This document shows positions 23,320-33,828 of a stretch of DNA of 64,000 nt, piece by piece. Below the pieces are notes generated by a model that worked only from the letters and a program-made list of their open reading frames with translations, made no database searches and was not told the origin of the DNA. The translations under genes were made by a program, and so were the position numbers. How positions within the stretch are numbered: the stretch's first letter is position 1; every line of letters begins with the position of its first letter. The stretch is from Acinetobacter sp. TR3 (GTDB taxonomy: Bacteria > Pseudomonadota > Gammaproteobacteria > Pseudomonadales > Moraxellaceae), in contig NZ_CP114264.1 of assembly GCF_027105055.1 (NCBI RefSeq), forward strand, positions 372,001 to 436,000. Reading direction: 5' to 3'.

Positions 23320-25161
23320 CTAGAAACGGTACTGATAGCTTTGAATGTTATCAAAGATTTCAGTATTTACATCACTATAGCTGTTTGTACCTGGTAATAA
23401 AACCAATAAACGTTCAGATGTTTTGCTTGGGTTAAAGCTATCTTCTTTAAGTTTATTCTTTTGGTATTTAAATGTACCAGTGGTTTCAACTTTTGCTTGA
23501 ATGCGTAAAAATACTGGAATTGCATAAGATGGTAAGCATTTTTTAAATACATTCACCATAGCGCTTAGATCAGCATCATTGAGTTCTGCGCCATCGACCA
23601 ACGTGATTGCTGCCATACCTGCACGACCATTGGTATTTGGAATTTCAACACCATACACCACTGCCTCTACAATTTTGTCATATTCGCAGACCATGTTTTC
23701 AACTTCAGTTGTAGAAACGTTTTCACCTTTCCAACGGAAAGTATCGCCTAAACGGTCTACAAACTGCGCATGACGGAAGCCGATATCACGAACCAAGTCT
23801 CCAGTATTGAAGTATGAGTCGCCCTTGTTAAACACATCTTTTAAAATAACAGATTTGTTCTTCTCTGGGTCTGTATAGCCATCGAAGGGTGATCGGCTAG
23901 TGATCTTACCGACGAGTAAGCCGACTTCACCTGTTTTGACTTTTTTACAGTTGCCTTTCTTATCGCGAACCAACTCATTCTTTTCTTTATCGAATTCAAC
24001 AATTGCATATGGAGTAGGAGAGAAGCCAACTGTATTGTCAAAGTTAAAGATATTACTAAAACCTACATTACCTTCACTTGATGCATAAAGTTCAAGTACT
24101 TCTTCTACACCAAATCGTTCTTTGAACTTACCCCAAATATTTGGACGCATCCCGTTACCAATCATTTTGGTGACACGGTGAGCGCGATCTTGTTCGGTGA
24201 CTGGTGCATCAATTAAGTAACGGCAGAGTTCACCAACATAGCCAATTGCCGAAGCATTGAACTTTTGAACATCTTTCCAAAATGCACTGGTTGAGTATTT
24301 ACGACGTACAGCAAGCGTTGCACTACCTGCAATTACACCACACCAGCACACCACCACACCTGTCGCATGATAGAGTGGAAGAGTCACATACATCACGTCA
24401 TTTTTACCGAGGTTAAGGATATGTCCATACGTGCCGTAAGCTAGAGTCCAACGGCTGTGTGTGAAAATAACAGCTTTTGGTAGGCCCGTTGTACCAGAGG
24501 TATAAATATAAAATAAACCATCTTTACCCGTTACTGTACGTGTGGTAGATGGATTGAATTTAGGAAATTGATCAATTTGTTGTGCCAGATTGACATAACT
24601 TTTAGGTGCAATGCCTGCATTTTTTCGTGTTTCTAGATCAGCAAACCAGTGGAAACGATCTTGTGGCACTTTTAATTCTGGGCGAGCTTCATCAATCGCA
24701 GCACGGACTTCTTCACCTGCAATCACTGCAATTGGATTAACCAAATTAATGCTATGAGCGAGGACTTTACCGACTTGTGATGTGTTTACGAGTGCGATCG
24801 TGACACCAATTTTAGCTAAAGCAACAATCGTAGCAATCAGTTCAGGACGGTTTTCAACCATCACTGCAATTACATCACCTTTTTTAGCGCCAAGCGATAA
24901 ATAGTAATGCGCAATTTGGTTTGCCCATTCATTCAGTGCTTGGTAGCTGTAGCTTTGATCTTCAAATAACAGAGCGATGCCTTGAGGGTTACGCTTGACT
25001 GCTTTTTCAAAGGCAATGCCTAAACCAGCAGGTGAAGTTGGCGTTCGTATATATGCTTGTTTAAGTCCATTGAGAATATGAGGTACTTTGGTGATGAAGT
25101 TTGGAAGTCTAGTAGCAACATCACTAAGGGTAATAATATCGGTCTGCGTAGTTTGGCTCAT
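23320..25161 (-). CDS. Long-chain acyl-CoA synthetase, FATP/VLACS type
   Basis: A 613-aa AMP-forming ligase that activates fatty acids to acyl-CoA, probably at the membrane. The ATP-binding motif is YIYTSGTTGLPKAV. The segment ELYASSEGNVGF, followed by YFNTGDLVRDIGF, FVDRLGDTFRWKGENV and STTEVE, is typical of the FATP/very-long-chain subgroup (animal SLC27-like) rather than FadD. A hydrophobic stretch with GVTIALVNTSQVGKVLAHSI is also typical. It is monocistronic, with no beta-oxidation genes next to it, and faces the tRNA genes in the same orientation. Confidence 0.92.
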   Translation of the reverse strand: MSQTTQTDIITLSDVATRLPNFITKVPHILNGLKQAYIRTPTSPAGLGIAFEKAVKRNPQGIALLFEDQSYSYQALNEWANQIAHYYLSLGAKKGDVIAVMVENRPELIATIVALAKIGVTIALVNTSQVGKVLAHSINLVNPIAVIAGEEVRAAIDEARPELKVPQDRFHWFADLETRKNAGIAPKSYVNLAQQIDQFPKFNPSTTRTVTGKDGLFYIYTSGTTGLPKAVIFTHSRWTLAYGTYGHILNLGKNDVMYVTLPLYHATGVVVCWCGVIAGSATLAVRRKYSTSAFWKDVQKFNASAIGYVGELCRYLIDAPVTEQDRAHRVTKMIGNGMRPNIWGKFKERFGVEEVLELYASSEGNVGFSNIFNFDNTVGFSPTPYAIVEFDKEKNELVRDKKGNCKKVKTGEVGLLVGKITSRSPFDGYTDPEKNKSVILKDVFNKGDSYFNTGDLVRDIGFRHAQFVDRLGDTFRWKGENVSTTEVENMVCEYDKIVEAVVYGVEIPNTNGRAGMAAITLVDGAELNDADLSAMVNVFKKCLPSYAIPVFLRIQAKVETTGTFKYQKNKLKEDSFNPSKTSERLLVLLPGTNSYSDVNTEIFDNIQSYQYRF

Positions 25162-25296
25162 ATCAATCCTGTTTTATTTTTCGATTAGTCCAAAAATGGC
25201 TATCTGTTAGAACACAACCATTAACATCATTGTTGTTAATGCTATTTTTACTGGTAAGTTCCTAGAGCAATCAACCTAATCTGACAAAATAACAAA

Positions 25297-25326
25297 AAAG
25301 CCTAGTCATCGAAATGACTAGGCTTT
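25297..25326 (-). terminator. Terminator of rne
   Basis: A perfect 13-bp stem (25297-25309 with 25314-25326), a CGAA loop, and a T-rich run on the minus strand (TTTTTTGTTATT). It lies 25 bases past the rne stop. Confidence 0.92.
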
Positions 25327-25351
25327 GCCTTATTGAGTGCAATTTAGCAAA

Positions 25352-28300
25352 TTATTCATTGCCAGTTGTGCTCTTTTTAGGTGGTCTTCCACGAGGGCGA
25401 CGAGGGCGGCTAGATTTTTCCTTTTCTGCCTTCGCTGCTTCATCCTCTAGTTCTGCTTCAGTCGGCTCAGCTTTTTCAACAGCTTGAACAGTTTCAGTCG
25501 ATGTTACTGGCTCAGAAGCTTCAACTGGTGCGGCTTCTGCTGGAGTAACATCAGTACTGTCTAGTTCTAGTGGTTGTTGCGCTGGAGTGGATACTGTTTC
25601 ATCTGCAATAATATTAACGACTGTTTCTGGCACTTCTTCTTTCGATTCGGTGCTTTCAACAGGTGCAGCAGTCGTATTTGCAGCGATATGAGCTTCCTTA
25701 GCTTGTTCAGCGGCAAGTTTAGCCAAGCGACGACGTTCGCGAGGATCATTTGCAACACGAGTAGCAGGTGCTTCAGGTGGAGTTAGTGCCAATACAGGTG
25801 CAGGTTCAACTTCTTCAGTTTGCTTTTGAGTTGGAAGTTCAGCATCACGGGTTACGGGACGTTTTTCTTCAGTAACAGCTTCAACCACTAAAGTGTTTGC
25901 ATATTGCTCAGCAAACTTCTGTAATGCACGATTAAATGTTGTCACTAAGCCGAATTGCTCAATCAAAATAGTACAGTCTTCACCATATACATGACGAATC
26001 AGACTACTCATCGTGTACTGAGCTAACGTTGGAATTTGTGACGGTACAACTTTAGGCACAATGGCTTTAGGCGATGATTGCGAATCACGATGACGACGAC
26101 GTGAACGTGGATCATTGCTAGCACGTTTTACAGGTGCTGGAGCAGCTTCAGTTGATGTCACTTCTTCAACTTCTGTAGCCACTTGTTCTGTTTGAACAGG
26201 TTCAAGGACTTCAGCTTGCTCTACAGCAACAGGTGCTGTTTCAGTTTTTGTAACTGGATTAGCCTGTTGTTGGTTTAATGCAACAATTTCACTCTGACCT
26301 TGATCAATATTTACGATCAATGCTGTGTTCATTGGTTCTGCGCGAGGTGCATCAATCACATCAACTTTAATTTGTTGAGGATTCACTACAGTTTCAGGTG
26401 TAACCGCAGCAGTTTCATTTAAAACACTTTGGTCACGATGACGGTTTGGTCGATTTGGACGCTGTTGGTTATTGCGATCACGACGTGGTAACGCGTTTGT
26501 ATCATTACCATGTACAGCATCATGATGTTGCTGTTGGTTTTGATGTTCTTGTGGTTGTTGGCGTTTTTGCTGACGCTTTAACTCACGTTGCTCTTGGCGT
26601 GATGGTTGCTCTTGACGAGAAGAAGCTTGAACATTTTCTTCCTGCACTTGATTTTGTTGCTCATGTGCATGTGAATGATGTTCACGTTGTTCTTTATGCT
26701 TACGTTTCTTCGGATTTTGCGATTGATTTGGGCGATGAGATTTCTCATCCTTCTCAAATGATTCACGTGCTTCTTGTTTCACTGGTGATTGTGAAATATA
26801 AGCATTATTTGCAACGGGTGCGACTGCTTCAGTCGTTGTAACAGGTTTGACCTGACCAAATTGACCACGGCTTACCGCACCGTTATTAATCATTTGTTCA
26901 ATTGATGCTGCTGCATTTTGTGCTGAACGTGATTGATCAGTGGTTTGCGCTTGCTTTTGAACAAATAAATTTTCTAACCAAGCACAAGGACTAGCTGACT
27001 TTTGTGCAACTGCTTGTTGTGTTTGTTTAGGTTGAGCTGCTTGCTGTTGTGCAGCTTTCTTTTGCTGCGCTGCGGCATTGTTTTGTGCAGGTGCAGCATG
27101 CGTGTGCTCTGCTTCTTCTAAATGCCATTCAGAAGACTCATAACCGAGTTGTTTTTCACTGTCACGGGTCGCTTCAGTACGTTCATAGCTTGAAGGCGCA
27201 AAGCCTGCTGGATTGTACTGAATTTCATAGTGTGGCGTTTCTAAATGTGGATGCGGCAAAATGGTGACACGCACATTGGAAGTTTGCTCCAGATATACAA
27301 GGCTGTGACGCTTTTCATTTAATAAGAATGCTGCGATTTCAACTGGAACTTCAACTTGAACTTCACCTTGACGCTCGCGTAAAGCAATTTCTTCGACCTT
27401 GCGCATAATCGAAAGTGACAATGAACGTAAGTCACGGACCATACCCGTGCCATGACAGCGTGGGCAAACGTAGCCAGTCGCTTCTTCTAAAGAAGGGCGT
27501 AAACGTTGACGGCTCATTTCCATGAGGCCAAAACGTGACAGTTGACCGAATTGGATACGTGCGCGGTCACTTTGCGTTGCTTCACGTAATTTCGCTTCAA
27601 CCATACGTTGGTTACGGTCTTTGGTCATGTCAATAAAATCGATTACGACTAAACCGCCAATATCACGCAAACGAAGTTGACGTGCGATTTCTTCAGCTGC
27701 TTCCAAGTTGGTGTTTAAAGCAGTTTCTTCAACATCATGACCACGCGTTGATTTCGCCGAGTTAATATCGATTGAAACTAAAGCTTCAGTTTGGTCAATG
27801 ACGATTGAACCACCAGACGGAAGTTTAACTTCACGTTCATAAGCGGTTTGAATTTGGCTTTCGATACCGAAGTGAGCAAATAGAGGCTCATTCAAGGTAT
27901 AAGTTTTTAACTTATCAAGTTGGCGTGGCATGACTGCTTTTACGAAGTTATAGGCTTCGTTATAAGCTTGTTCACTATCAATCAGGATTTCTGCAACATC
28001 ATCACGTAAGTAATCACGGATCGCACGTGTCACTACACCTGCTTCTTGGTGAACTAACATTGGTGATGGACCAGAACCTGCTGAACCTTGGATTTGAGCC
28101 CAAAGGTCAAGTAAATGTTGCAAATCAAGTTGCAATTCTTCTTGTGTACGACCAATACCCGCAGTACGAACAATGACGCTCATGCCACGAGGTACATTTA
28201 AAGAAGATAGAATTTCTTTGAGTTCTTCGCGCACAGAACCTGAAATCTGACGGCTAATACCGCCACCTTTCGGGTTGTTTGGCATAAGTACTAAATAACG

Positions 28301-28666
28301 CCCTGCAAGAGAAATAAAAGTAGAAAGCGCAGCACCTTTGTTACCGCGCTCTTCTTTTTCGACTTGAACCAATAATTCTGTGCCTTCAGTGATGAGTTCA
28401 CGAATATTTGAAGTTTGACGAGGATCCGCTTTGAAATACGAGTTTGCAATTTCTCGCATAGATAAAAAGCCTTGACGCTGTGCGCCGTACTCAACGAAAA
28501 CTGCTTCTAAAGAAGGTTCAACGCGAGTGACATGACCTTTATAAATATTTGATTTTTTTTGTTCACGAGTACGATTTTCTAAATCGAAATCGTAAAGACG
28601 ATTACCAGTAATCAGTGCAACGCGAACTTCTTCGGCGTGGGTTGCATTAATCAACATACGTTTCAT
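25352..28666 (-). CDS. rne: Ribonuclease E
   Basis: RNase E is the essential endonuclease for mRNA decay and rRNA/tRNA processing. The start [18 protein letters not shown] matches E. coli, so I use ATG 28666 rather than the upstream in-frame codons (to 28729). The S1 domain follows (about residues 35-125). The catalytic Asp residues lie in [12 protein letters not shown] and VIDFIDM, and the zinc-link is CPRCHGTG. The remaining 600 or so residues are low-complexity, rich in Gln, Glu, Pro, Ala and Arg, with repeated NDPRxRRR motifs ([11 protein letters not shown] and [11 protein letters not shown]), as expected for a degradosome scaffold and RNA-binding tail. Length is 1104 aa. Confidence 0.96.
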   Translation of the reverse strand: MKRMLINATHAEEVRVALITGNRLYDFDLENRTREQKKSNIYKGHVTRVEPSLEAVFVEYGAQRQGFLSMREIANSYFKADPRQTSNIRELITEGTELLVQVEKEERGNKGAALSTFISLAGRYLVLMPNNPKGGGISRQISGSVREELKEILSSLNVPRGMSVIVRTAGIGRTQEELQLDLQHLLDLWAQIQGSAGSGPSPMLVHQEAGVVTRAIRDYLRDDVAEILIDSEQAYNEAYNFVKAVMPRQLDKLKTYTLNEPLFAHFGIESQIQTAYEREVKLPSGGSIVIDQTEALVSIDINSAKSTRGHDVEETALNTNLEAAEEIARQLRLRDIGGLVVIDFIDMTKDRNQRMVEAKLREATQSDRARIQFGQLSRFGLMEMSRQRLRPSLEEATGYVCPRCHGTGMVRDLRSLSLSIMRKVEEIALRERQGEVQVEVPVEIAAFLLNEKRHSLVYLEQTSNVRVTILPHPHLETPHYEIQYNPAGFAPSSYERTEATRDSEKQLGYESSEWHLEEAEHTHAAPAQNNAAAQQKKAAQQQAAQPKQTQQAVAQKSASPCAWLENLFVQKQAQTTDQSRSAQNAAASIEQMINNGAVSRGQFGQVKPVTTTEAVAPVANNAYISQSPVKQEARESFEKDEKSHRPNQSQNPKKRKHKEQREHHSHAHEQQNQVQEENVQASSRQEQPSRQEQRELKRQQKRQQPQEHQNQQQHHDAVHGNDTNALPRRDRNNQQRPNRPNRHRDQSVLNETAAVTPETVVNPQQIKVDVIDAPRAEPMNTALIVNIDQGQSEIVALNQQQANPVTKTETAPVAVEQAEVLEPVQTEQVATEVEEVTSTEAAPAPVKRASNDPRSRRRHRDSQSSPKAIVPKVVPSQIPTLAQYTMSSLIRHVYGEDCTILIEQFGLVTTFNRALQKFAEQYANTLVVEAVTEEKRPVTRDAELPTQKQTEEVEPAPVLALTPPEAPATRVANDPRERRRLAKLAAEQAKEAHIAANTTAAPVESTESKEEVPETVVNIIADETVSTPAQQPLELDSTDVTPAEAAPVEASEPVTSTETVQAVEKAEPTEAELEDEAAKAEKEKSSRPRRPRGRPPKKSTTGNE

Positions 28667-29456
28667 GGGTGTGACACCTAATAGTGATGCACACAAACAA
28701 TCAGCCCGATACTTTTGAGCAAACATCAAATTGGCGCGATCAAGATTCAGAAGCAGCTTTGTACATGATGCTCTGAAACCACTGACTGTAAATATTCAGT
28801 TTGTGCTTTGATACGTTTATTTCGATGTCAGCAATAGTGCCTTAATCTTCAGTCTAATGATATTTCATCCATGTTTTGCATCTGTTAAATATCGTTAGAC
28901 CCAGCATAATCAAAGTTCCTAGACGCTTCACTGGCGGGTGAGCGGTGCATTGGATGGTGACTTTCACTGTCATTAAGCATTGAAGTCGATCCATCTGGAA
29001 GTCTCGTGATACGGAATGATCATCGTATCTCTGCTTAGCAGTTCCAATGCATCAACGCTTTAGCCTGAATGCGACATCAGGGAGCAAATTGTCTGATGTG
29101 GATCAGTTTACGTTTAATAACCAACAAATTTGTTGGCAACATATTTTTTCTGAACAAACTGTATGTGCTGATGCACAATTAAACGCAACAGTTTGCCATT
29201 TTGCCGATATAATAAGCCTTCGGCGTCGGCATAATTCTTTAGGACCTATCCGAGTTATTGGTGAGTATCTCGTCGATTTAAAATTTTATCTAAATAAAAT
29301 TTCTGATCTGATGCTCACTTACGGTGGTATCCGTGCGCTGAATATATCAAACCTTGCGGCATCTGCCTATGGGCTAAGTTTAGGTTTCTTGTGAAATAAC
29401 TTAGCTAAATGATCAATTTTTAATCATATTTAGCAAATCTTGGATTAATCGAGCGT
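28667..29456. other. Long divergent intergenic region, rne leader
   Basis: 790 bases separate the starts of rne and rluC. In E. coli the same pair is divergent and rne has a long 5' untranslated region used for autoregulation by RNase E itself; a similar role here is an inference. A 115-codon plus-strand frame (ATG 29047 to 29394) runs inside the region. It has no clear ribosome-binding site, reads unlike a known family and may be chance. I see no confident promoter on either strand. Confidence 0.5.
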
Positions 29457-30389
29457 ATGAATTCTACACAACAATGGCAAAGTGTCACTTGGTTTGACGT
29501 GGATGAGCATCAAGACGGGCAGCGAATAGATAATTTTTTATTTACCCGATTAAAAGGTGTACCGAAGAGTCGAATCTACCGTTTGATTCGTGAAGGACAA
29601 GTACGTGTAAACAAAAAAAGAATAAAAGCGGAAACACGTTTGAATATTGGCGATCAGATTCGTGTCGCACCAATTCGTTATGAACAAAAGGATGAAAGCG
29701 CGGCACCAGTGAGTGATGGCGTGGCGCAAAGCCTGCTTAGTCGTGTGGTTTACGAAGATGAAGGCTTATTGGTCGTGAATAAACCGTCTGGTATTGCCGT
29801 CCATGGTGGCAGTGGTGTGGCATATGGTTTAATCGAAGCCTTGCGTGCTGCGACAGGTAAAAAATATTTGGAACTGATCCATCGTATTGACCGAGATACT
29901 TCGGGCTTGGTTATGATCAGTAAGAAACGTAGTACCTTAAAACTGCTTCAGGATTTACTACGCGAGCATAAAATTCAAAAAACGTATGCGGCGATTGTCA
30001 AAGGACAAGTCAGTTTGGATCAGCAATTGATTGATGCGCCCTTATTGCGTTATGAGCTTGCCAATGGTGAACGTCGTGTCCGTGTGACCAAAGACGGTAA
30101 GCCGAGTAAGACTGACTGGAAAGTGGTTGAACGTTTTAAGACAGCGACTTTGGTGCATGCGTCACCGCTTTCGGGACGTACCCATCAAATCCGTGTACAT
30201 GGTTTAAGTATTGGTCATCCTTTAGTTGGTGATGATAAATATGGACACAATACAGACTATAAAGGTCCTGAAGCACGTCGTTTATGCCTACATGCCATGC
30301 GCTTAGAAATACCAAACTATCCAGTGATTGAAGCGCCAATGCCAGAAGATATGCAACAAGTGATCAATGAATTGAGAAAGCAGAAATGA
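29457..30389 (+). CDS. rluC: 23S rRNA pseudouridine synthase RluC
   Basis: A 310-aa pseudouridine synthase of the RluA/RluC/RluD family; RluC modifies positions 955, 2504 and 2580 of 23S rRNA in E. coli. It has an N-terminal S4 RNA-binding domain (RIDNFLFTRLKGVPKSRIYR, about residues 20-80), the catalytic motif LIHRIDRDTSGLVMISKK with the active Asp, and the C-terminal LSGRTHQIRVH. Divergence from rne is the conserved arrangement that points to RluC rather than RluA or RluD. Its end overlaps the start of the phosphatase gene by 4 bases. Confidence 0.94.
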   Translation: MNSTQQWQSVTWFDVDEHQDGQRIDNFLFTRLKGVPKSRIYRLIREGQVRVNKKRIKAETRLNIGDQIRVAPIRYEQKDESAAPVSDGVAQSLLSRVVYEDEGLLVVNKPSGIAVHGGSGVAYGLIEALRAATGKKYLELIHRIDRDTSGLVMISKKRSTLKLLQDLLREHKIQKTYAAIVKGQVSLDQQLIDAPLLRYELANGERRVRVTKDGKPSKTDWKVVERFKTATLVHASPLSGRTHQIRVHGLSIGHPLVGDDKYGHNTDYKGPEARRLCLHAMRLEIPNYPVIEAPMPEDMQQVINELRKQK

Positions 30390-31060
30390 GTCAAAATATC
30401 GAATTGGTGATTTTTGATTGGGATGGCACTTTATTCGATTCGGTTGGACAAATCGTGGCGAGTTTGCAATATGCGGCGCAGCAGTTTGAGCAGCCTTTAA
30501 CGAATGAAGCTGCAAAAAGTATCATTGGCTTAGGTTTACCTGAAGTGATGCAAATCTTATTTCCGCAGGTTCCAGATTTGCAGCAAGATATTTTGCAATG
30601 CTATGCAGATCATTATGTTGCAAACTCAAAAGGCGATGCATGGTTTAGTGGTGTGGCAGAGTTGTTGGCTGACTTAAAACAACAAGGGATCAAGCTTGCA
30701 GTTGCGACGGGTAAAAGTCGTAAAGGTTTAGATCGTGTATTAAGTCAAACCAATAGTCATCAGATTTTTGATATTACCCGTGCAGCTAGTGAGACCAAAT
30801 CTAAACCTGATCCATTGATGTTGCAGGAGATTCTTGCTGAGTTGGATGTAGCCGTTGAATGCGCCATTATGGTGGGGGATACCAGTTACGATTTAGAGAT
30901 GGCTCGAAATCTGAATATGCCACGTATTGGCGTCAGCTATGGGGTGCATAGTATTGAAACTTTGCAACAATACCAGCCTTTAACGATTGCTCATAATGTG
31001 CAGGATTTACATGCTTATTTGCAAAGTATATTGGAACGCGCAGTGATTACTGAAAGTTAA
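30386..31060 (+). CDS. HAD-family phosphatase (phosphoglycolate-phosphatase-like)
   Basis: A 224-aa HAD hydrolase with the nucleophile motif IFDWDGTLFDS (about residues 9-19), motif II with VATGKSRKGL, Lys in ETKSKPDP and the metal site MVGDTSYDLEMA. An alpha-helical cap lies between motifs I and II. It resembles Gph/YjjG-type phosphatases; the substrate is not determinable. The ATGA overlap with rluC indicates coupled translation, a pairing also seen in Pseudomonas. Confidence 0.9.
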   Translation: MSQNIELVIFDWDGTLFDSVGQIVASLQYAAQQFEQPLTNEAAKSIIGLGLPEVMQILFPQVPDLQQDILQCYADHYVANSKGDAWFSGVAELLADLKQQGIKLAVATGKSRKGLDRVLSQTNSHQIFDITRAASETKSKPDPLMLQEILAELDVAVECAIMVGDTSYDLEMARNLNMPRIGVSYGVHSIETLQQYQPLTIAHNVQDLHAYLQSILERAVITES

Positions 31061-31137
31061 GCGATTCACATTATTTGCAAAGATAAGATGGTGAGAAAGC
31101 TGATTTTCTCATCATCAATAATAACAATAGGGATAGC

Positions 31138-31836
31138 ATGAGTCGTTCTATTCGATTACTGAATTTATTACAACTCCTTCGACAATATCGTTATCCAGTC
31201 ACCGCACAAGTTTTGGCTGAGCGTTTGCAGATTAGTCAGCGTAGCGTTTATCGTGATATAGACACTTTGCGTGAACAAGGCGTTCAAATTGATGCAGCGG
31301 CAGGATTGGGGTTTCAGCTTAAAGAAGATTTTTTGCTTCCTCCAATGACCTTGAATGAAAATGAAATTGAAGCCATGTTTTTAGCCCTATATTGGCTCAA
31401 AAGTATTCCTGACCAAGCTTTGAATGAAGCATCAATTTCAGTGTTAGCAAAATTAAATGCGGTATTACCTGAACATCGGCAAAGTTTATTACAGCAAACC
31501 ACATTAAGAGCCTTTAACGTATGGCTACCTGTCAATCAAATATTGGTTGAGCAAGTCAGAGTATCGATTCGATCTCAAGTTAAAATTTTCTTTGATTATG
31601 TTGATGAACAGCAACGTACCAGTGCGAGAACCGTTTGGCCGTTTGCACTTGGGTATTTTAATGACAAGATTGTGCTCGCTGCTTGGTGTGAATTACGCAA
31701 TGATTTTCGAAATTTTCGACTTGATCGTATGCAAAGTTTAAATTTAAGCCAAGAGCTCTATCCACAATTCAAACAACAACTTTTTCAACAATGGTGGACT
31801 CAGGAAGTATGCCGTTCGACTACTGACAAAAACTGA
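31138..31836 (+). CDS. YafY-type HTH/WYL transcriptional regulator
   Basis: A 232-aa regulator with an N-terminal DeoR-type winged helix (MSRSIRLLNLLQLLRQYRYP, ERLQISQRSVYRDIDTLREQ) and a WYL domain (RTVWPFALGYFNDKIVLAAW and the Arg-rich NFRLDRM end). WYL domains bind small ligands or nucleic acids. The next gene, a glutathione S-transferase 52 bases downstream, is often paired with YafY-type regulators, so local control is possible. No operator is evident. Confidence 0.88.
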   Translation: MSRSIRLLNLLQLLRQYRYPVTAQVLAERLQISQRSVYRDIDTLREQGVQIDAAAGLGFQLKEDFLLPPMTLNENEIEAMFLALYWLKSIPDQALNEASISVLAKLNAVLPEHRQSLLQQTTLRAFNVWLPVNQILVEQVRVSIRSQVKIFFDYVDEQQRTSARTVWPFALGYFNDKIVLAAWCELRNDFRNFRLDRMQSLNLSQELYPQFKQQLFQQWWTQEVCRSTTDKN

Positions 31837-31888
31837 CAATGTGAACGATTAAATTTTAATAACACCAATAAACAAGGAAATATGAAAA

Positions 31889-32500
31889 ATGACACTTAAA
31901 TTTTATACAAATACTCAGTCTCGCGGTATGGTTGTTGATTGGTTGCTCATTGAGCTGGGGGTTGCCTGTGAGCGAATAGAAGTGGCTTACCAGACAGAAA
32001 TGAAGGCACCAGAATATTTAAAAATAAACCCTTTTGGAAAAGTTCCTGTTCTAGTCGATGGAAATATAGTGATTTATGAGCTTGGAGCAGTGTGTGCATA
32101 TTTGACAGATAAGTTCGCGGATAAGGGCTTAGCACCAGCACTCAATGATCCTAAGCGAGGGTTGTACTATCGTTGGCTTATGTTTATTTCTGGACCTTGG
32201 GAAGCAGCATCGACCAACAAAATGTTGGGTGTAGAGATAAAATCTGATCAGAAAATGTTTGTGGGCTATGGTGATTATGAAGAAGCTTATCATGCCTTTA
32301 TTCAGGGCTTAAATGAGGCTGATCCATATTTATGTGGGCAACAATTTACCACAGCAGATGTGATGGTTGCAGCAATGTTATTTTGGCAGTTGAAAATTGG
32401 TCAAATACAGACTCATCCCGTAATAGAACAATATTTAGAAAATGTAAAACAGCGTGAAAGTTATCAAAAATTTGTAGCGTTTTTTAGTGATCCAGCCTAA
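31889..32500 (+). CDS. Glutathione S-transferase family protein
   Basis: A 203-aa GST-fold protein. The N-terminal thioredoxin-like domain begins LKFYTNTQSRGMVVDWLLIE, with the glutathione-binding cis-Pro region FGKVPVLVDGN and the motif YELGAVCAYL where the family usually has E-S; here it reads E-L, a small deviation. The helical C-terminal domain includes CGQQFTTADVMVAAML. AAGGAA about 8 bases upstream supports ATG 31889. The substrate is unknown. It is probably co-transcribed with the YafY-type gene and ends at a shared terminator. Confidence 0.88.
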   Translation: MTLKFYTNTQSRGMVVDWLLIELGVACERIEVAYQTEMKAPEYLKINPFGKVPVLVDGNIVIYELGAVCAYLTDKFADKGLAPALNDPKRGLYYRWLMFISGPWEAASTNKMLGVEIKSDQKMFVGYGDYEEAYHAFIQGLNEADPYLCGQQFTTADVMVAAMLFWQLKIGQIQTHPVIEQYLENVKQRESYQKFVAFFSDPA

Positions 32501-32510
32501 GTAGACAAAT

Positions 32511-32537
32511 AAAAAGCCGATTTAAATCGGCTTTTTT
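32511..32537. terminator. Bidirectional terminator
   Basis: AAAAAGCCGATTT (32511-32523) and its complement (32524-32536) form a near-continuous palindrome with T-runs on both strands, between the convergent GST and LysR genes. Confidence 0.9.
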
Positions 32538-32538
32538 C

Positions 32539-33447
32539 TTAGCTTGCATAAAGTGCTAACTGTTCTAGCTCGAAAACTTGTCTAATTTCTTCCAAAAATT
32601 GTTCTGCTGCTTGGCTTGGTGAGGTTCGATGGAAACTCATAAATACATCGAGACTCGGCAGAGGGTAGTTTAATGGGCGAACAACGATTTGATCCGTCGC
32701 AAGTGCTTGCATATAAGAAGGTAAAATCGCGCAACTCAAACCACTATGTACTGCTTGAATACATTCAGCGATCGTGTTGGTTTCGTGGACCGATTTAAAT
32801 TTAATTTGATGCTGATCGCTGTATTTCAGAATCGTTTGAGCCAATGGTTGAGAAATTTTATGTGATAGAATGGTCAGTTCCAATCCATTCAGTTGTTCAA
32901 TATTTAATGCATTAAACTCCACTAAAGGATGCTGTTTCGGCAAGATAAAAATTAACGGTTCTTTCAAAACCAATTGACTGGCAAAATATTCATTTTGAAA
33001 GTCTTGATTAATAAAAATAATGTCTAAATCACCTTTTTTTAATTCTGCGATTTGATCACTTTCTTTTAAGTTTAATGTGTTGATTTGCAGTTTAGGGGTT
33101 TTTATACGTAACCTAGGGAAAATGTAGGGAAAAATTCTAATTTCAGCAGAAGGTACAAATCCGATTCTTAGGCATTGTACTTTTGCTGCCGCAACTTGTC
33201 GCGCCATAGTAATGGCTTTGTCCGCTTGAGTTAAGGTTAAGCGTGCTTGTTCTAAAAAAACCAGACCTTCCTCAGTCAATTCAACTTTACGTTTGGTGCG
33301 ATAAAATAATTGAACACCAATATCATCCTCTAAGTCTTTGATTTGTTGGCTTAAAGAGGGTTGAGCTGTATGTAACTTTAGTGCAGCCTTGCTGAAACTA
33401 AGCTCTTCTGCAACCGTAATGAAGTAGCGTAAATGACGTAATTCCAT
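32539..33447 (-). CDS. LysR-family regulator (CatM/BenM-like)
   Basis: A 302-aa LysR-type regulator. The N-terminal winged helix reads MELRHLRYFITVAEELSFSK, then AALKLHTAQPSLSQQIKDLE and TEEGLVFLEQAR, and the rest is the periplasmic-binding-like effector domain. The opening is close to the CatM/BenM branch that controls aromatic degradation in Acinetobacter, but no aromatic genes lie next to it, so the target is unknown. The divergent gene 380 bases away encodes a metallo-hydrolase and could be the target. No clear T-N11-A operator stands out. Confidence 0.88.
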   Translation of the reverse strand: MELRHLRYFITVAEELSFSKAALKLHTAQPSLSQQIKDLEDDIGVQLFYRTKRKVELTEEGLVFLEQARLTLTQADKAITMARQVAAAKVQCLRIGFVPSAEIRIFPYIFPRLRIKTPKLQINTLNLKESDQIAELKKGDLDIIFINQDFQNEYFASQLVLKEPLIFILPKQHPLVEFNALNIEQLNGLELTILSHKISQPLAQTILKYSDQHQIKFKSVHETNTIAECIQAVHSGLSCAILPSYMQALATDQIVVRPLNYPLPSLDVFMSFHRTSPSQAAEQFLEEIRQVFELEQLALYAS

Positions 33448-33828
33448 TAGACTGATCCAAATATGTCTTACTATTATTGTAAAGTATGGGTGTTAGAAAG
33501 TACTTCTCGATGTCCATTATATAATAGCTGTTTTTGTAAACAATATACTTTATCTTAAAATATAAAAAATGTATTAGAAAAATAAAAAAACTATATAAGC
33601 TAAATAGTGGAAAAGTTTGATATGTACCCTAAAATTGTATTGACTCGACTAGATAAAATCAGCATAACTAACAAGCTTATGTTAGGATCAAGTTCGATTG
33701 TTGAGAGGTGGTTAAACCCTCTAAAAAAATCATACAATTAGATTGATTTTAAAAGTTAGAGTAAGACTGCTCATTATCCCAATTCTATCGGAATTTTGTG
33801 CGATTTAATTCCAGCAAAGAAGAAGTAC
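33448..33828. other. Divergent intergenic region, no gene seen
   Basis: About 380 AT-rich bases separate the LysR and metallo-hydrolase starts. Both promoters should lie here. I see no convincing ORF, RNA gene or strong palindrome. Confidence 0.5.

Noticed and set aside
26446..26841. 131-codon plus-strand ORF rich in Val, Asp and His
   Set aside because: Antisense to the low-complexity tail of rne; its odd composition is explained by the repeated codons on the other strand.
25352..27100. Repetitive Gln/Glu/Pro/Ala-rich sequence that might be taken for a repeat array
   Set aside because: It is the disordered C-terminal tail of RNase E; the repeats are in-frame protein motifs, not DNA repeats.
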